Shown in pieces: positions 7,914 through 17,971 of a stretch of DNA of 64,000 nucleotides. The notes below the pieces were generated by a model. The model was not told the DNA's origin. It worked only from the letters and a program-made list of their open reading frames with translations, and made no database searches. Location of the stretch: NCBI GenBank assembly GCA_959600905.1, contig CAUGNO010000004.1, positions 115,317 through 179,316 on the forward strand. The letters run 5' to 3'. This DNA comes from UMGS1975 sp959600905. Lineage in GTDB: Bacteria > Bacillota > Clostridia > Christensenellales > QAND01. Made by a program: the position numbers and the translations under genes. Each line of letters begins with the position of its first letter. The first letter of the stretch is position 1.

Positions 7914-9446
7914 TTGCTGTCAAAGATCAATAGCTTTGGATTGCTGGGTATTGTGGGATATCCGGTATCGGTGGAGATCGATATTTCCGGCGGCCTACCT
8001 GCGTTTGAGTTGGTAGGCCTGCCGGATGCGGCCGTCAAAGAAGCTAGGGAGCGGGTGCGCAGCGCGCTGAAAAACAGCGGGTATGAGTATCCGACCCAGC
8101 GCATCACGGTAAATTTGGCGCCGGCGGATATGAAAAAGGAAGGGCCACTGTATGATCTTCCGATGGCCGTTGGCATGCTAGCTGCCATGGAGACGCTTCC
8201 CAAGGAGAAGGCAGAGCCCTTCTGCATGCTGGGCGAATTGTCTTTGGATGGTACGCTGCGCCCGGTATCCGGCGTACTGGCTATGGCGATTGAAGCATAC
8301 AAACAGGGATACAAAAAAATGCTGGTTCCCTATGAGAATGCAACAGAGGCATCCTATGTAGAGGGATTAGAGGTGTATGGATGCCGGTCGCTAAAGGAAG
8401 CGGTGCAGTTTTTAAGCGGGGAAGCAACGATTAAAAGGCAGGCGCCTATCTCCTGGGAAAATCTGCCGAGATCGGCCGATGGCTATGGAGACTTTGCACA
8501 GATCAAAGGACAGCAGGGCGCCAAACGGGCCATGGAAATTGCAGCGGCTGGTGGACATAACATCTTGCTAATAGGGCCTCCTGGCACAGGCAAGACCATG
8601 CTGGCCAAGGCGTTGAACGGCATTTTGCCGAATATGACGTTCGAAGAGGCGCTGGAGATTACAAAGATACAGTCCGTAGCGGGGCAGCTTAGGGTTGAGG
8701 GACCTGGCATGGTAACGCAAAGACCGTTTCGTGCGCCGCATCACAGCATTTCCACAGCAGCGCTGACGGGCGGGGGGCCAAAAGCAAGACCGGGCGAGGT
8801 GAGCCTAGCCCATGGCGGGGTATTGTTTTTGGATGAGCTACCGGAATTTCGCAGAGATGCGCTGGAAGCGCTACGCCAGCCGCTGGAGGATCATCAAGTC
8901 ACGGTGGCCAGGGTCAATGCTACGGCAACGTATCCGGCTCGGTTTATGTTGGTGGCCTCGATGAATCCATGCCCCTGTGGGCAATATGGAACGGAGGAAT
9001 GCCGGTGCACACCGCTTCAGATACGCCGGTATCTCAACCGCATCAGCGGCCCGTTATTGGATCGTATGGATCTGGAAGTGGAGATGGGTGCGGTTCAATA
9101 TGAGGACATCGCTTCCCAGGCACAGGAGGAAAGCAGCGAAGCCATCAAGCGCCGGGTAGATCAGGCTCGCACTTTGCAGCTTGAGCGGTATGGCGGCCAG
9201 GGCATCTATTGCAATGCACAGCTGGATACGAGATTGACAAAACGCTATTGTGTACTGGATACCGAAGGGGAATCGGTGATGAAGCATGCATTTGCACAGA
9301 TGGGATTATCGGCCAGGGCATACGGAAGGATCTTGAAAGTGGCCCGTACGATTGCAGATTTGGAGGGCAGCGAAAGCATCCAAGTGCAGCATGTAGCGGA
9401 GGCGGTACAGTATCGCAGCCTGGATCGAAAATATTGGGGGGCATAG
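7914..9446 (+). CDS. comM: YifB/ComM family Mg-chelatase-like AAA+ ATPase
   Basis: A 510-residue protein: an N-terminal Lon-protease-like S5 fold domain, a Mg-chelatase AAA+ domain with Walker A GPPGTGKTM near residue 222 and Walker B VLFLDELPEF, and a C-terminal Mg_chelatase_C region. ComM in Gram-negatives is a helicase that promotes branch migration in natural transformation; the Firmicutes role is inferred from its neighbour dprA. I chose TTG 7914 because AAGGGGGGG (about 7896-7904) precedes it and it gives the standard start MLSKINSFGLLG. Longer reading would run into the preceding gene. The dprA start follows within three bases. Confidence 0.92.
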   Translation: MLSKINSFGLLGIVGYPVSVEIDISGGLPAFELVGLPDAAVKEARERVRSALKNSGYEYPTQRITVNLAPADMKKEGPLYDLPMAVGMLAAMETLPKEKAEPFCMLGELSLDGTLRPVSGVLAMAIEAYKQGYKKMLVPYENATEASYVEGLEVYGCRSLKEAVQFLSGEATIKRQAPISWENLPRSADGYGDFAQIKGQQGAKRAMEIAAAGGHNILLIGPPGTGKTMLAKALNGILPNMTFEEALEITKIQSVAGQLRVEGPGMVTQRPFRAPHHSISTAALTGGGPKARPGEVSLAHGGVLFLDELPEFRRDALEALRQPLEDHQVTVARVNATATYPARFMLVASMNPCPCGQYGTEECRCTPLQIRRYLNRISGPLLDRMDLEVEMGAVQYEDIASQAQEESSEAIKRRVDQARTLQLERYGGQGIYCNAQLDTRLTKRYCVLDTEGESVMKHAFAQMGLSARAYGRILKVARTIADLEGSESIQVQHVAEAVQYRSLDRKYWGA

Positions 9447-9448
9447 CA

Positions 9449-10546
9449 TTGACGGAGGAACAATCCTATATCGTTTGGTTGAGCAGCATCCATCAGATAG
9501 GCCCCAAAAAATATCAGGATTTGATGGCATATTACGGATCGGCCAAAGAAGTATTTTATCAAGCAAAGGCCGAAACGATACAGCGTTGGAGCGGCTGGGG
9601 CCCAAAGACAGCGGCATTGGTTACCGGGGCGCAGAGCAAAGCGCGGCTGGAATCGGTGATAAAAAGGCTGGAACAGATGGATATCGCGTTGTATTTTCGA
9701 GGAGAAGAAGGATATCCTGTTTTGCTGGAGGAGATATATGATCCTCCTCCGGTATTGTATGCAAGGGGAGCCAGGGCACCTGAGATGGAGCAGTGTATTG
9801 CCATGATCGGCACAAGGCATTGTACCCGCTATGGTATACGGGCCACCAAACGCTTGGCTGCTGATTTGGCGCAAAGCGGATGCACCATAGTTTCCGGCAT
9901 GGCAAGAGGCATAGACACTGCCGCGCATGCCGGTGCGCTGGAGGCCGGAGGGTTTACCATAGCTGTTTTGGGAGGCGGACCGGACGTGGTTTATCCGGCA
10001 GAAAACCGTAAAATTTATGAACAGATTTTGCAAAGCGGCTGTGTGATCTCTGAATATTATCCGGGCACACCACCTTCGCCAGGAAACTTTCCTGCAAGGA
10101 ACAGGATCATCAGCGGGCTGAGCTTGGCGACGATTGTGGTGGAAAGCAGGGAAAAGGGCGGCTCTATGATTACGGTGCGCATGGCACAGGAGCAGGGAAG
10201 AGAGGTTTTTGCTGTTCCTGGCAACATTGATTCACCGGCTTCGAAAGGGACCAATCAGCTGATTTGCGAAGGCGCCATGCCTGTGACATGTGCAGAGGAT
10301 GTGCTGTTTGCGATGGGATGGCAGACAGAAAGATACAGACAACCGCAAAAATCAGCTTCATTTCAAGCGATGGACCAAATGGAGCAAACGGTATATGATG
10401 CTTTGAGTAAGGGCGATTTGGCGCTGGATGCCCTATGCCAATTAACGGGTTTGGCAGCGTCTCAATTATCCGCTTGCTTGACATTGATGGAAATTCGAGG
10501 AATAATAAAGCAATTACCAGGTAGAGTTTATACTTTAGAAAAGTAA
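9449..10546 (+). CDS. dprA: DNA processing protein DprA
   Basis: A 365-residue DprA/Smf protein, which loads RecA on incoming single-stranded DNA. It has an N-terminal helix-hairpin-helix-like region (about 1-75), the Rossmann-like core with IGTRHCTRYG, SGMARGIDTAAHAGAL and DVVYPAEN, and a C-terminal winged-helix (DML1-like) domain. TTG 9449 is taken as the start: a G-run lies just upstream, and it gives MTEEQSYIVWLSS, the usual beginning. The comM-dprA-topA-trmFO order is that of many Firmicutes. Confidence 0.95.
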   Translation: MTEEQSYIVWLSSIHQIGPKKYQDLMAYYGSAKEVFYQAKAETIQRWSGWGPKTAALVTGAQSKARLESVIKRLEQMDIALYFRGEEGYPVLLEEIYDPPPVLYARGARAPEMEQCIAMIGTRHCTRYGIRATKRLAADLAQSGCTIVSGMARGIDTAAHAGALEAGGFTIAVLGGGPDVVYPAENRKIYEQILQSGCVISEYYPGTPPSPGNFPARNRIISGLSLATIVVESREKGGSMITVRMAQEQGREVFAVPGNIDSPASKGTNQLICEGAMPVTCAEDVLFAMGWQTERYRQPQKSASFQAMDQMEQTVYDALSKGDLALDALCQLTGLAASQLSACLTLMEIRGIIKQLPGRVYTLEK

Positions 10547-10577
10547 AGGAAAGGACACTCCCAAATCGGAGGGGACT

Positions 10578-12839
10578 ATGGAAGAGAGTATCAAGGAAAC
10601 GAATGAAATAAAGGCGGCCGCCGCGCCAAAAAAGACGGCAGCTAAAAAAACGACGAGAAAGACGGCAACGAAAAAGACAACCAAGAAAAAAGATGGGGAA
10701 AAGACGACGGCCAAGCGCCGGAAAGCGCATGCCAAGGATGCTACGCTGGTGATCGTAGAGTCGCCGGCCAAAGCGCATACGATTGGTAAATTTTTGGGTT
10801 CGGAATATTATGTGACGGCCTCCCAGGGCCATGTGCGCGATTTGCCCAAAAAGCAGCTCGGTGTGGATGTAGAAAATGGCTTTACGCCCAAATATACACA
10901 GATGACCGGGAAAAGCGCGATTCTTTCGGAAATCAAAACGGAGGCAAAGGCGGCCAAAAAAGTGTTGCTGGCTACTGACCCCGACCGCGAGGGAGAGGCC
11001 ATCAGCTGGCATATTGCACAGCTGCTGGGTATCGATGAACATAGCGACTGCCGCATCGAGTTTAACGAGATTACGGAAAAGGCTGTAAAAAATGCCATTC
11101 AAAATGCGCGGCCCATCGATGTGGATCGCGTATATGCACAGCAGGCAAGGCGTATTTTGGATCGCTTGGTGGGCTATAAGATCAGCCCGATTCTATGGAA
11201 AAAGGTGCGTACAGGCCTTTCTGCTGGTAGGGTGCAGAGCGTAGCAGTGCGTATGATCTGCGATAGGGATCGTGAGATTGAAGCGTTTGTGCCACAGGAA
11301 TACTGGACCTTATCCGCTAAGTTTTCCGAGGAAAAGCAAGGGCAGAAGTTTGAAGCGCGCTTGGAAAAGATTGATAAGAAAAAGGCAGAGCTGGCCAACG
11401 AGGAGCAGGCAAAAAGCATTCAAGAGGATGCTAAGCTGCAAAGCTACCGAGTTGTAAGCGTGAAAAAGGGAAAGCGTACACGCAAGGCGCCGGCTCCGTT
11501 TACCACCAGCACACTTCAGCAGGAAGCCTCCAGGAAATTGGGCTTTAGCCCTTCCAATACGATGCGGCTGGCCCAGCAGCTATATGAAGGGATTGATCTT
11601 GAAGGCCAAGGCGCTGTGGGTTTGATTACCTATATCCGTACGGACAGCGTGCGCATTGCCGGCGAGGCCGTGGCGCAGGCCAGAGAGTATATTGAAAACA
11701 CCTTTGGCCCCAAGTACCTTCCGGCAAAGCCGAATTTTTACCGCAATAAAAACCGTTCGCAGGATGCGCACGAGGCAATTCGGCCAACTTCGCTATACCG
11801 TACACCCAAAAGCCTGAAAGGGAGCCTGGATGCGCAACAATATCGGTTGTATGAATTGATTTACAATCGTTTTGTGGCCAGCCAGATGACGGGAGAGGTT
11901 TCGGATACGTTGACGGCGGACATCGAAGGAGGGCCGTATACGTTTAGAACTTCGGGAAGCATTGTGCGCTTTGACGGATACCGTGTGCTCTATGTAGAGG
12001 GCAAGGATGAACAGGAAGAGGAGGGCAGCCATCAGCTGCCGGAATTGGAAGAAGGCGTCGGCTGTAAGCTGATAAATTCGGAAAGCAAGCAGCATTTTAC
12101 ACAGCCGCCTGCACGTTTTAGCGAGGCAACGCTGGTCAAAGCGTTGGAAGAACAGGGCATTGGCCGGCCGAGCACATATGCTACCATCATCTCCACCATC
12201 ATAGACAGGGAGTATGTGGAGCGCGAAGGAAGAACGCTGCATGCGACACAGCTGGGGTTCATTGTCACGGACTTTATGAAAAACAATTTTCAAAAGATCG
12301 TGGATACCAAGTTTACCGCCGATATGGAGTCCAAGCTGGATAAGGTGGAAGAGGGCGCAGACTGGCAGAAGATGCTGGAGGATTTCTACGGCCCGTTTTC
12401 CGAAACGCTGCAAAAGGCGGAAACCACAGAGCGCGTGAAAATGCCGGAGGAGGTCACGGACATTCCTTGCGAAAAATGCGGGGCAATGATGGTCGTGAAA
12501 ACAGGGCGGTACGGAAAATTTTTGGCTTGCCCGAATTATCCGGAATGCAAAAATACCAAGCCACTGATCGAGGACATCGGCGTGCCCTGCCCAAAGTGCG
12601 GGAAAAAGGTTATAAAGAAAAAATCCAAAAAAGGCAAGGTGTTTTTTGGCTGTGAGGGATACCCGGATTGTGATTTTGTCTCTTGGGATCAGCCAGTGTT
12701 GGATAAATGCGAGGTATGCGGCGGAGATATGGTGCTGAAATTTGGGCGTAACCGTGTGCCGTATCATCAATGCACAAACCCGGAATGTAAGCACCGGCAA
12801 TATACCAAAAAGGAAAAGAAGAAAGATGAAACAACCTGA
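10578..12839 (+). CDS. topA: DNA topoisomerase I with basic N-terminal tail
   Basis: A 753-residue type IA topoisomerase that relaxes negative supercoils. Residues about 10-55 form a Lys/Thr/Ala-rich histone-H1-like tail not present in most homologues. Then come the TOPRIM domain (LVIVESPAKAHTIGKFLG; DPDREGEAISWH), the catalytic Tyr region GLITYIRTDSVRI and three C-terminal C4 zinc ribbons starting at CEKCG, CPKCG and CEVCG. GGAGGGG sits just before the ATG. The 3' end overlaps trmFO by 14 bases. Confidence 0.97.
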   Translation: MEESIKETNEIKAAAAPKKTAAKKTTRKTATKKTTKKKDGEKTTAKRRKAHAKDATLVIVESPAKAHTIGKFLGSEYYVTASQGHVRDLPKKQLGVDVENGFTPKYTQMTGKSAILSEIKTEAKAAKKVLLATDPDREGEAISWHIAQLLGIDEHSDCRIEFNEITEKAVKNAIQNARPIDVDRVYAQQARRILDRLVGYKISPILWKKVRTGLSAGRVQSVAVRMICDRDREIEAFVPQEYWTLSAKFSEEKQGQKFEARLEKIDKKKAELANEEQAKSIQEDAKLQSYRVVSVKKGKRTRKAPAPFTTSTLQQEASRKLGFSPSNTMRLAQQLYEGIDLEGQGAVGLITYIRTDSVRIAGEAVAQAREYIENTFGPKYLPAKPNFYRNKNRSQDAHEAIRPTSLYRTPKSLKGSLDAQQYRLYELIYNRFVASQMTGEVSDTLTADIEGGPYTFRTSGSIVRFDGYRVLYVEGKDEQEEEGSHQLPELEEGVGCKLINSESKQHFTQPPARFSEATLVKALEEQGIGRPSTYATIISTIIDREYVEREGRTLHATQLGFIVTDFMKNNFQKIVDTKFTADMESKLDKVEEGADWQKMLEDFYGPFSETLQKAETTERVKMPEEVTDIPCEKCGAMMVVKTGRYGKFLACPNYPECKNTKPLIEDIGVPCPKCGKKVIKKKSKKGKVFFGCEGYPDCDFVSWDQPVLDKCEVCGGDMVLKFGRNRVPYHQCTNPECKHRQYTKKEKKKDETT

Positions 12840-14130
12840 CGCTATCGTCATCGGAGGAGGCCTGGCAGGCTGTGAAGCGGCTTGGCAGCTGGCCTGCCGC
12901 GGAAAAAAGGTGGCGTTGTGGGAAATGAAACCGGCGCATTTTTCGCCGGCGCACAGCAGCGCTTACCTGGCAGAGCTGGTTTGCAGCAATTCTTTGAAGG
13001 CATCTAAGGAGGACAGCGCCCCCGGGATATTGAAAAGAGAAATGCGCCGGCTTGGTTCGCTGCTGCTTTTGTGTGCAGATAAAACGGCAGTGCCGGCGGG
13101 CGGTGCTCTGGCAGTGGATCGTCTGGCGTTTGCCAAGATGGTGACGGATAAGATTGAAGCGCACCCAAACATTGAACGGATAGAAAAACAGGCAGACTGT
13201 CTGCCAGATCATCCTTATGTGATTGTAGCTACCGGCCCGTTGACGGACGGCGTGCTGGCAGAAGAGATCAATGCGCTGTGCGGCGAGCCACTTTCGTTTT
13301 ACGATGCGGCAGCGCCGATTGTATCATTTGAAAGCATAGATATGTCTCGTGCCTTTTTTCAGGGCCGATATGACCAGCCCGCAGATTATTTGAACTGTCC
13401 GATGACAAAGGAAGAGTATGATGTGTTTTACCAGGCACTGATGCAGGCAGAACGGGCAGAGCTCCATTCCTTTGACGTAAGGCATTTTGAAGGTTGTATG
13501 CCCATTGAGGCGATCGCTGCCAGAGACTATCAGACGCCGCTGTTTGGCCCGATGAGCCCAAAAGGGCTAACGGACCCCCATACAGGCCGTTGGCCTTATG
13601 CGGCTGTACAGCTGCGCAGAGAGGACAAGACAGGGACAATGTATAACCTTGTGGGTTTCCAGACAAATTTGAAGTTTGCAGAACAGAAGCGCGTATTTGG
13701 CATGATCCCGGCGCTGCGGAATGCAGAGTATCTTCGATATGGCGTGATGCATAGAAATACCTATTTGCCAAAGCAGACACTCAACGATGCGTTACAGCTA
13801 AAAGCGCGGCCCAACATTCGGTTTGCCGGGCAGATCACAGGTGTGGAGGGTTATATGGAGTCTGCAGCAATGGGGCTGTGGGCAGGATTATGCTGTGCAC
13901 TGCAAATGGAAAACAGGCAGGTGACGGCGCCGGATACCCAGACAGCCATGGGCGCGTTGATTCATTATATCAGCGAATACGACGGCAGGGACTACCAGCC
14001 GATGAATATGAATTTTGGGCTGATGGCACCCTTGGAGACAGGGCGTATGCCAAAAGCGCAGAAGCAAAAGCTGCGCAGCGTACAGGCTAAACAAGCATTT
14101 GAACATTGGATATCGTACATAGAAGGATAG
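12826..14130 (+). CDS. trmFO: tRNA m5U54 methyltransferase TrmFO
   Basis: A 434-residue flavoenzyme that methylates U54 of the T-loop using methylene-tetrahydrofolate. The N-terminal FAD site reads IVIGGGLAGCEAAWQ, and the family blocks LVCSNSLKA, PAGGALAVDR and GQITGVEGYMESAAMG are clear. ATG 12826 lies inside the end of topA behind a purine-rich AGGAAAAGAAG site. In Bacillus subtilis this locus continues with xerC/codV; here hslV follows directly, so the recombinase gene is absent from the cluster. Confidence 0.96.
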   Translation: MKQPDAIVIGGGLAGCEAAWQLACRGKKVALWEMKPAHFSPAHSSAYLAELVCSNSLKASKEDSAPGILKREMRRLGSLLLLCADKTAVPAGGALAVDRLAFAKMVTDKIEAHPNIERIEKQADCLPDHPYVIVATGPLTDGVLAEEINALCGEPLSFYDAAAPIVSFESIDMSRAFFQGRYDQPADYLNCPMTKEEYDVFYQALMQAERAELHSFDVRHFEGCMPIEAIAARDYQTPLFGPMSPKGLTDPHTGRWPYAAVQLRREDKTGTMYNLVGFQTNLKFAEQKRVFGMIPALRNAEYLRYGVMHRNTYLPKQTLNDALQLKARPNIRFAGQITGVEGYMESAAMGLWAGLCCALQMENRQVTAPDTQTAMGALIHYISEYDGRDYQPMNMNFGLMAPLETGRMPKAQKQKLRSVQAKQAFEHWISYIEG

Positions 14131-14142
14131 GAGGCTAGAATC

Positions 14143-14676
14143 ATGGAACTACACGGAACCACCATAGTGGGTGTTAAAAAGGATGGAAAATGTGCCATCG
14201 CTGGCGATGGGCAGGTGACGCTGGGCGAGCAGGTTGTGATGAAAGCGACGGCGAAAAAGGTGCGCCGTATTTACCATGACCGGGTGATCATTGGTTTTGC
14301 AGGCGGCGTGGCGGATGCCTTTGCGCTTACAGAAAAGTTTGAAGCCAAGCTGGAACAGTTCAGCGGCAGCTTAATGCGCTCTGCTGTGGAGCTGGCGCGC
14401 GATTGGCGCAGCGATAAGGCGATGCGTAATTTGGAGGCGATGCTGATCTGTACGGATGGCGAAGAGCTGCTGGTGGTTTCCGGCAGTGGAGAGGTCATCG
14501 ATGCGGATGATGGCATCACGGCCATTGGCTCGGGCGGCAACTTTGCGCTGGCAGCGGCCAGGGCGCTGGTACGCAATACCGACCTATCCGCCAAAGAGAT
14601 CGCCAGAAAAGCCATTGAGATTGCAGGGGAAATCTGTATCTTTACCAACGACCATATCACAGTAGAGGAGGCGTGA
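14143..14676 (+). CDS. hslV: ATP-dependent protease subunit HslV (ClpQ)
   Basis: A 177-residue N-terminal nucleophile hydrolase forming the proteolytic core of the HslUV protease. The segment HGTTIVGVKK holds the expected Thr-Thr nucleophile after a short five-residue N-terminal extension that must be removed or bypassed for activity. GDGQVTLG and GSGGNFALAAARAL are family signatures. It is followed two bases later by hslU, its ATPase partner. Confidence 0.95.
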   Translation: MELHGTTIVGVKKDGKCAIAGDGQVTLGEQVVMKATAKKVRRIYHDRVIIGFAGGVADAFALTEKFEAKLEQFSGSLMRSAVELARDWRSDKAMRNLEAMLICTDGEELLVVSGSGEVIDADDGITAIGSGGNFALAAARALVRNTDLSAKEIARKAIEIAGEICIFTNDHITVEEA

Positions 14677-14678
14677 CC

Positions 14679-16073
14679 ATGGCAGAATTGACACCGCGGC
14701 AAACCGTAGAGGAACTGGATAAATATATCATTGGCCAGGCAGGGGCAAAGCGTGCCGTTGCCATTGCGCTGCGAAACCGGTATCGCAGAAGCCTACTGCC
14801 CGAAGAGGTAGCAGAGGAGATCATGCCTAAGAATATCATGATGATGGGGCCGACGGGCGTAGGGAAAACCGAGATTGCCCGTAGGCTTGCCAAATTGGTA
14901 AAGGCTCCGTTTGTTAAGGTAGAGGCAACGAAATTTACCGAGGTTGGCTATGTGGGCCGCGATGTAGAATCCATCATACGGGATCTCGTAGAAGCCTCCA
15001 TCCATATGGTGAGGGAGGAACGCATCAACGGCGTTTCCGAAAAGGCAAAGGCAGCGGCAAAGGAAAGATTGATAGATCTGCTGATGCCGAAAGAGGATAA
15101 ACCAGAGGAAAAACCCAAACCGCAGTATCCGTTTGCGGCGCTGTTTGGGCCAACAGCTTCCGGCAATGAGCCGGCCAAAACAGAGACGCCGGAGGAGATT
15201 TCCGTGCGTGAATCCACTAGAAGCGCCATCGAAATGCAGTTAGATGCGGGACTTTTGGAAGATCAAATGGTAGAATTAGAAGTAGAGGACAAACCGAACA
15301 TGGATTTATCTCAAGCAGGCGTGGATATAAACCTGGGAGAGATTATGGGCGGTATGATGCCGAAAAAGACAAAGATCCGCAAACTCTCCGTATCCGAAGC
15401 GCGCCGCGTTTTGGAGCAGGAGGAAGGCGACAAGCTTATAGATAGGGAAGATATCAACGGCGAAGCGCTCAAGCGTGCGGAAACCGAGGGCATCGTATTT
15501 TTGGATGAGATTGATAAAATCGCGGGTCGTCAAACGGCGGGCGGCGGTGGCCCGGATGTTTCTCGTGAGGGCGTGCAGAGGGATATTCTTCCCATTGTGG
15601 AGGGCAGCACGGTGAATACCAAGTATGGCCCGGTCAAGACCGATCATATGCTGTTCATTGCGGCAGGGGCGTTTCATGTGGCAAAGGTGGAGGATCTCAT
15701 TCCCGAACTGCAAGGCCGCTTCCCCATCCGCGTAACGTTGGATTCTTTGTCCGTAGAGGATTTCAAACGCATTTTGGTAGAGCCTGAAAATGCGCTGACA
15801 AAGCAGTATGCCGCTTTGCTGGGCACGGAGGGCCTCCAGCTGAAATTTACAGACGATGGCATAGACGCAATCGCGGAATTTGCCTATGAATCCAATGAAA
15901 ATTCTGAAAACTTAGGCGCTAGACGACTGCAGGGAATCTTAGAGCAGCTCTTGGAGGAAGTTTCCTTTGAGGCGGATACCATGCAGGGAGAGGTCGTCAT
16001 CGACAAAGAGTATGTAGAGTCACGGCTCAAGCATCATATGGACCTGGCAGCGCTCAAGAAATATATCTTATAA
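14679..16073 (+). CDS. hslU: ATP-dependent protease ATPase subunit HslU (ClpY)
   Basis: A 464-residue AAA+ unfoldase that feeds substrates to HslV. Walker A is MGPTGVGKTEIARRL near residue 55, then KFTEVGYVGRDVESI, an intermediate (I) domain of about 100 residues, Walker B VFLDEIDKIAGR, and a C-terminal tail ending KKYIL that docks in HslV. ATG 14679 is preferred over GTG 14673 because AGAGGAGG ends at 14671, only one base before the GTG. Confidence 0.96.
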   Translation: MAELTPRQTVEELDKYIIGQAGAKRAVAIALRNRYRRSLLPEEVAEEIMPKNIMMMGPTGVGKTEIARRLAKLVKAPFVKVEATKFTEVGYVGRDVESIIRDLVEASIHMVREERINGVSEKAKAAAKERLIDLLMPKEDKPEEKPKPQYPFAALFGPTASGNEPAKTETPEEISVRESTRSAIEMQLDAGLLEDQMVELEVEDKPNMDLSQAGVDINLGEIMGGMMPKKTKIRKLSVSEARRVLEQEEGDKLIDREDINGEALKRAETEGIVFLDEIDKIAGRQTAGGGGPDVSREGVQRDILPIVEGSTVNTKYGPVKTDHMLFIAAGAFHVAKVEDLIPELQGRFPIRVTLDSLSVEDFKRILVEPENALTKQYAALLGTEGLQLKFTDDGIDAIAEFAYESNENSENLGARRLQGILEQLLEEVSFEADTMQGEVVIDKEYVESRLKHHMDLAALKKYIL

Positions 16074-16093
16074 AATGAAAAGAGAGGAATCAC

Positions 16094-17971
16094 TTGGAAG
16101 AAAAGAAAACGACAAGTAGGCGCCGTACACGAAAGCCTGCGGCAAAAGCAAAGGGCGCTGAAACAGCCAAGGCTACGACGGGCACAAAGGCTGTGAAAAC
16201 AACAAAAACAGCTGCCAAGACGACGGTAAGACGAAAGACAACAAGGCAGGCAGCAGGCAGCAAGCGCAAGACCAACGCAAATCAGCCGACGGTACGTATC
16301 ATCCCCCTGGGAGGCATCGGCGAGGTTGGCAAAAACATGACGGTGATTGAATATGAAAACGATATCATCGTGGTGGACTGCGGGATGACATTTCCGCAAT
16401 CCGATATGCTGGGGATTGATTATGTCATACCGGATGTATCTTACCTGGCAAAAAATAAGGATAAGATTCGTGGGTTTTTGTTTACCCATGGGCATGAGGA
16501 TCATATCGGCGCTACACCCTTTATCCTGAAGGATTTCAAAAATGTGCCGATCTACGGCGGGCGGTTGACCTTGGCGCTGATCGAACATAAAATGGAAGAG
16601 CACCGCATCAAGGGCATCAAGAGCAATGTCATTAAACCTGGCTCTAAAGTGAAACTCGGCTGCTTCACCATCACCTTTTTGAAGGTAAGCCATTCCATCG
16701 CCGATGCATATGCGCTTGCAATCGAAACGCCGGTGGGCACCATTTTGCATACGGGTGATTTCAAGGTGGATTATACTCCCTTGGATGGAGAGATGATGGA
16801 TCTGGCTGCGTTTGCAAATCTGGGACGTAAAGGTGTCCAATTGCTGATGAGCGAAAGCACAAACTCGGAACGCCCGGGCTATACCATGAGCGAGCAGCGC
16901 GTGGCCAAATCGTTTGATGATTTGTTTGCGCAGGCAACAGGACGCATATTTGTAGCAACCTTTGCCAGCAACGTGAGCAGGATCCAGCAGATCATAAAAA
17001 TCGCGGAAAGCAGAGGCAGAAAGATCTATGTGGCGGGCCGGAGCCTGCAGCGGATCACCGAGATTGCTACGGAGATTGGTTACCTGAAGATTCGCAAAGG
17101 CACGCTTTTAGATGACCGCCAGCTGGATTTTGTAGATCCGGAGCAGGTTGTAATTTTGACTACCGGCAGCCAGGGAGAGCCGCTGAGCGGCCTGGTGCGC
17201 ATGTCCAACGATGAGCACAGAACCATTTCCATTCGGCCAGACGATATGGTGATTTTATCCAGTTCGCCGATCCCGGGCAATGAAAAAGCTGTAACGAATA
17301 TGATTGACCGTCTGATCCAAAAGGGGGCCAAAGTCATCAACGATAGGATCAGTGAGGTGCATGTATCCGGGCACGCATGCCAGGAAGAACAAAAGCTGAT
17401 GATGGCGCTGACAAAGCCGAAATTTTTTATGCCGATCCATGGCGAATTCCATCACCTGCGCCAACATTCCATTACGGCGGAGGAGCAAGGCATTCCAACG
17501 GATCATATGGTGATACCGCAAATCGGCAAGGTAGTAGAGCTGACGAAAAAAGGCATCCGCCTTGGTGAAGATGTGCCTTCCGGCGCGGTCTTTGTAGACG
17601 GCAGCGGTATTGGAGATATCGGGAATGTGGTGCTGAGAGACCGTAAGATGCTCAGCGAGGACGGCCTATTTATCGTAACGTTGGCTGTGGACGCTGTGAC
17701 AGGGGCACTGATTTCCGGGCCAGAATTGATTTCTCGTGGATTTGTATATGTACGAGAAAGCGAGGAACTGCTGATAAAGGCTAGAGCCATTGTCATCAAT
17801 ACGGTGAAAGAACTGGAGAACAAGCGGGTTGTAGGCGATTATACTACGCTGAAAAATAGTATCCGTAGCAACGTGCGTAATTTCCTCTATCAGCAGACAA
17901 AGAGGAATCCGATGATACTGCCCATTGTTTTGGATGTAGATCAGGAGGCGTTAAACCATGCAAAACTATGA
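16094..17971 (+). CDS. rnjA: Ribonuclease J with basic N-terminal tail
   Basis: A 625-residue metallo-beta-lactamase/beta-CASP ribonuclease with 5' exonuclease and endonuclease activity in mRNA decay and rRNA maturation. Residues about 1-65 are a Lys/Arg/Thr/Ala-rich low-complexity tail; the catalytic core then starts at VRIIPLGGIGEVGKNM. The zinc-binding motif THGHEDHIGA, DCGMTFP and the beta-CASP region with HVSGHA are present. It starts with TTG 16094 behind AGAGAGGAAT. It occupies the place of codY after hslVU. The end overlaps the YlbF-family gene by 14 bases. Confidence 0.93.
   Translation: MEEKKTTSRRRTRKPAAKAKGAETAKATTGTKAVKTTKTAAKTTVRRKTTRQAAGSKRKTNANQPTVRIIPLGGIGEVGKNMTVIEYENDIIVVDCGMTFPQSDMLGIDYVIPDVSYLAKNKDKIRGFLFTHGHEDHIGATPFILKDFKNVPIYGGRLTLALIEHKMEEHRIKGIKSNVIKPGSKVKLGCFTITFLKVSHSIADAYALAIETPVGTILHTGDFKVDYTPLDGEMMDLAAFANLGRKGVQLLMSESTNSERPGYTMSEQRVAKSFDDLFAQATGRIFVATFASNVSRIQQIIKIAESRGRKIYVAGRSLQRITEIATEIGYLKIRKGTLLDDRQLDFVDPEQVVILTTGSQGEPLSGLVRMSNDEHRTISIRPDDMVILSSSPIPGNEKAVTNMIDRLIQKGAKVINDRISEVHVSGHACQEEQKLMMALTKPKFFMPIHGEFHHLRQHSITAEEQGIPTDHMVIPQIGKVVELTKKGIRLGEDVPSGAVFVDGSGIGDIGNVVLRDRKMLSEDGLFIVTLAVDAVTGALISGPELISRGFVYVRESEELLIKARAIVINTVKELENKRVVGDYTTLKNSIRSNVRNFLYQQTKRNPMILPIVLDVDQEALNHAKL

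Noticed and set aside
11793..12851. 352-codon antisense open frame over topA
   Set aside because: It overlaps conserved TopA domains and shows no family motifs or binding site.
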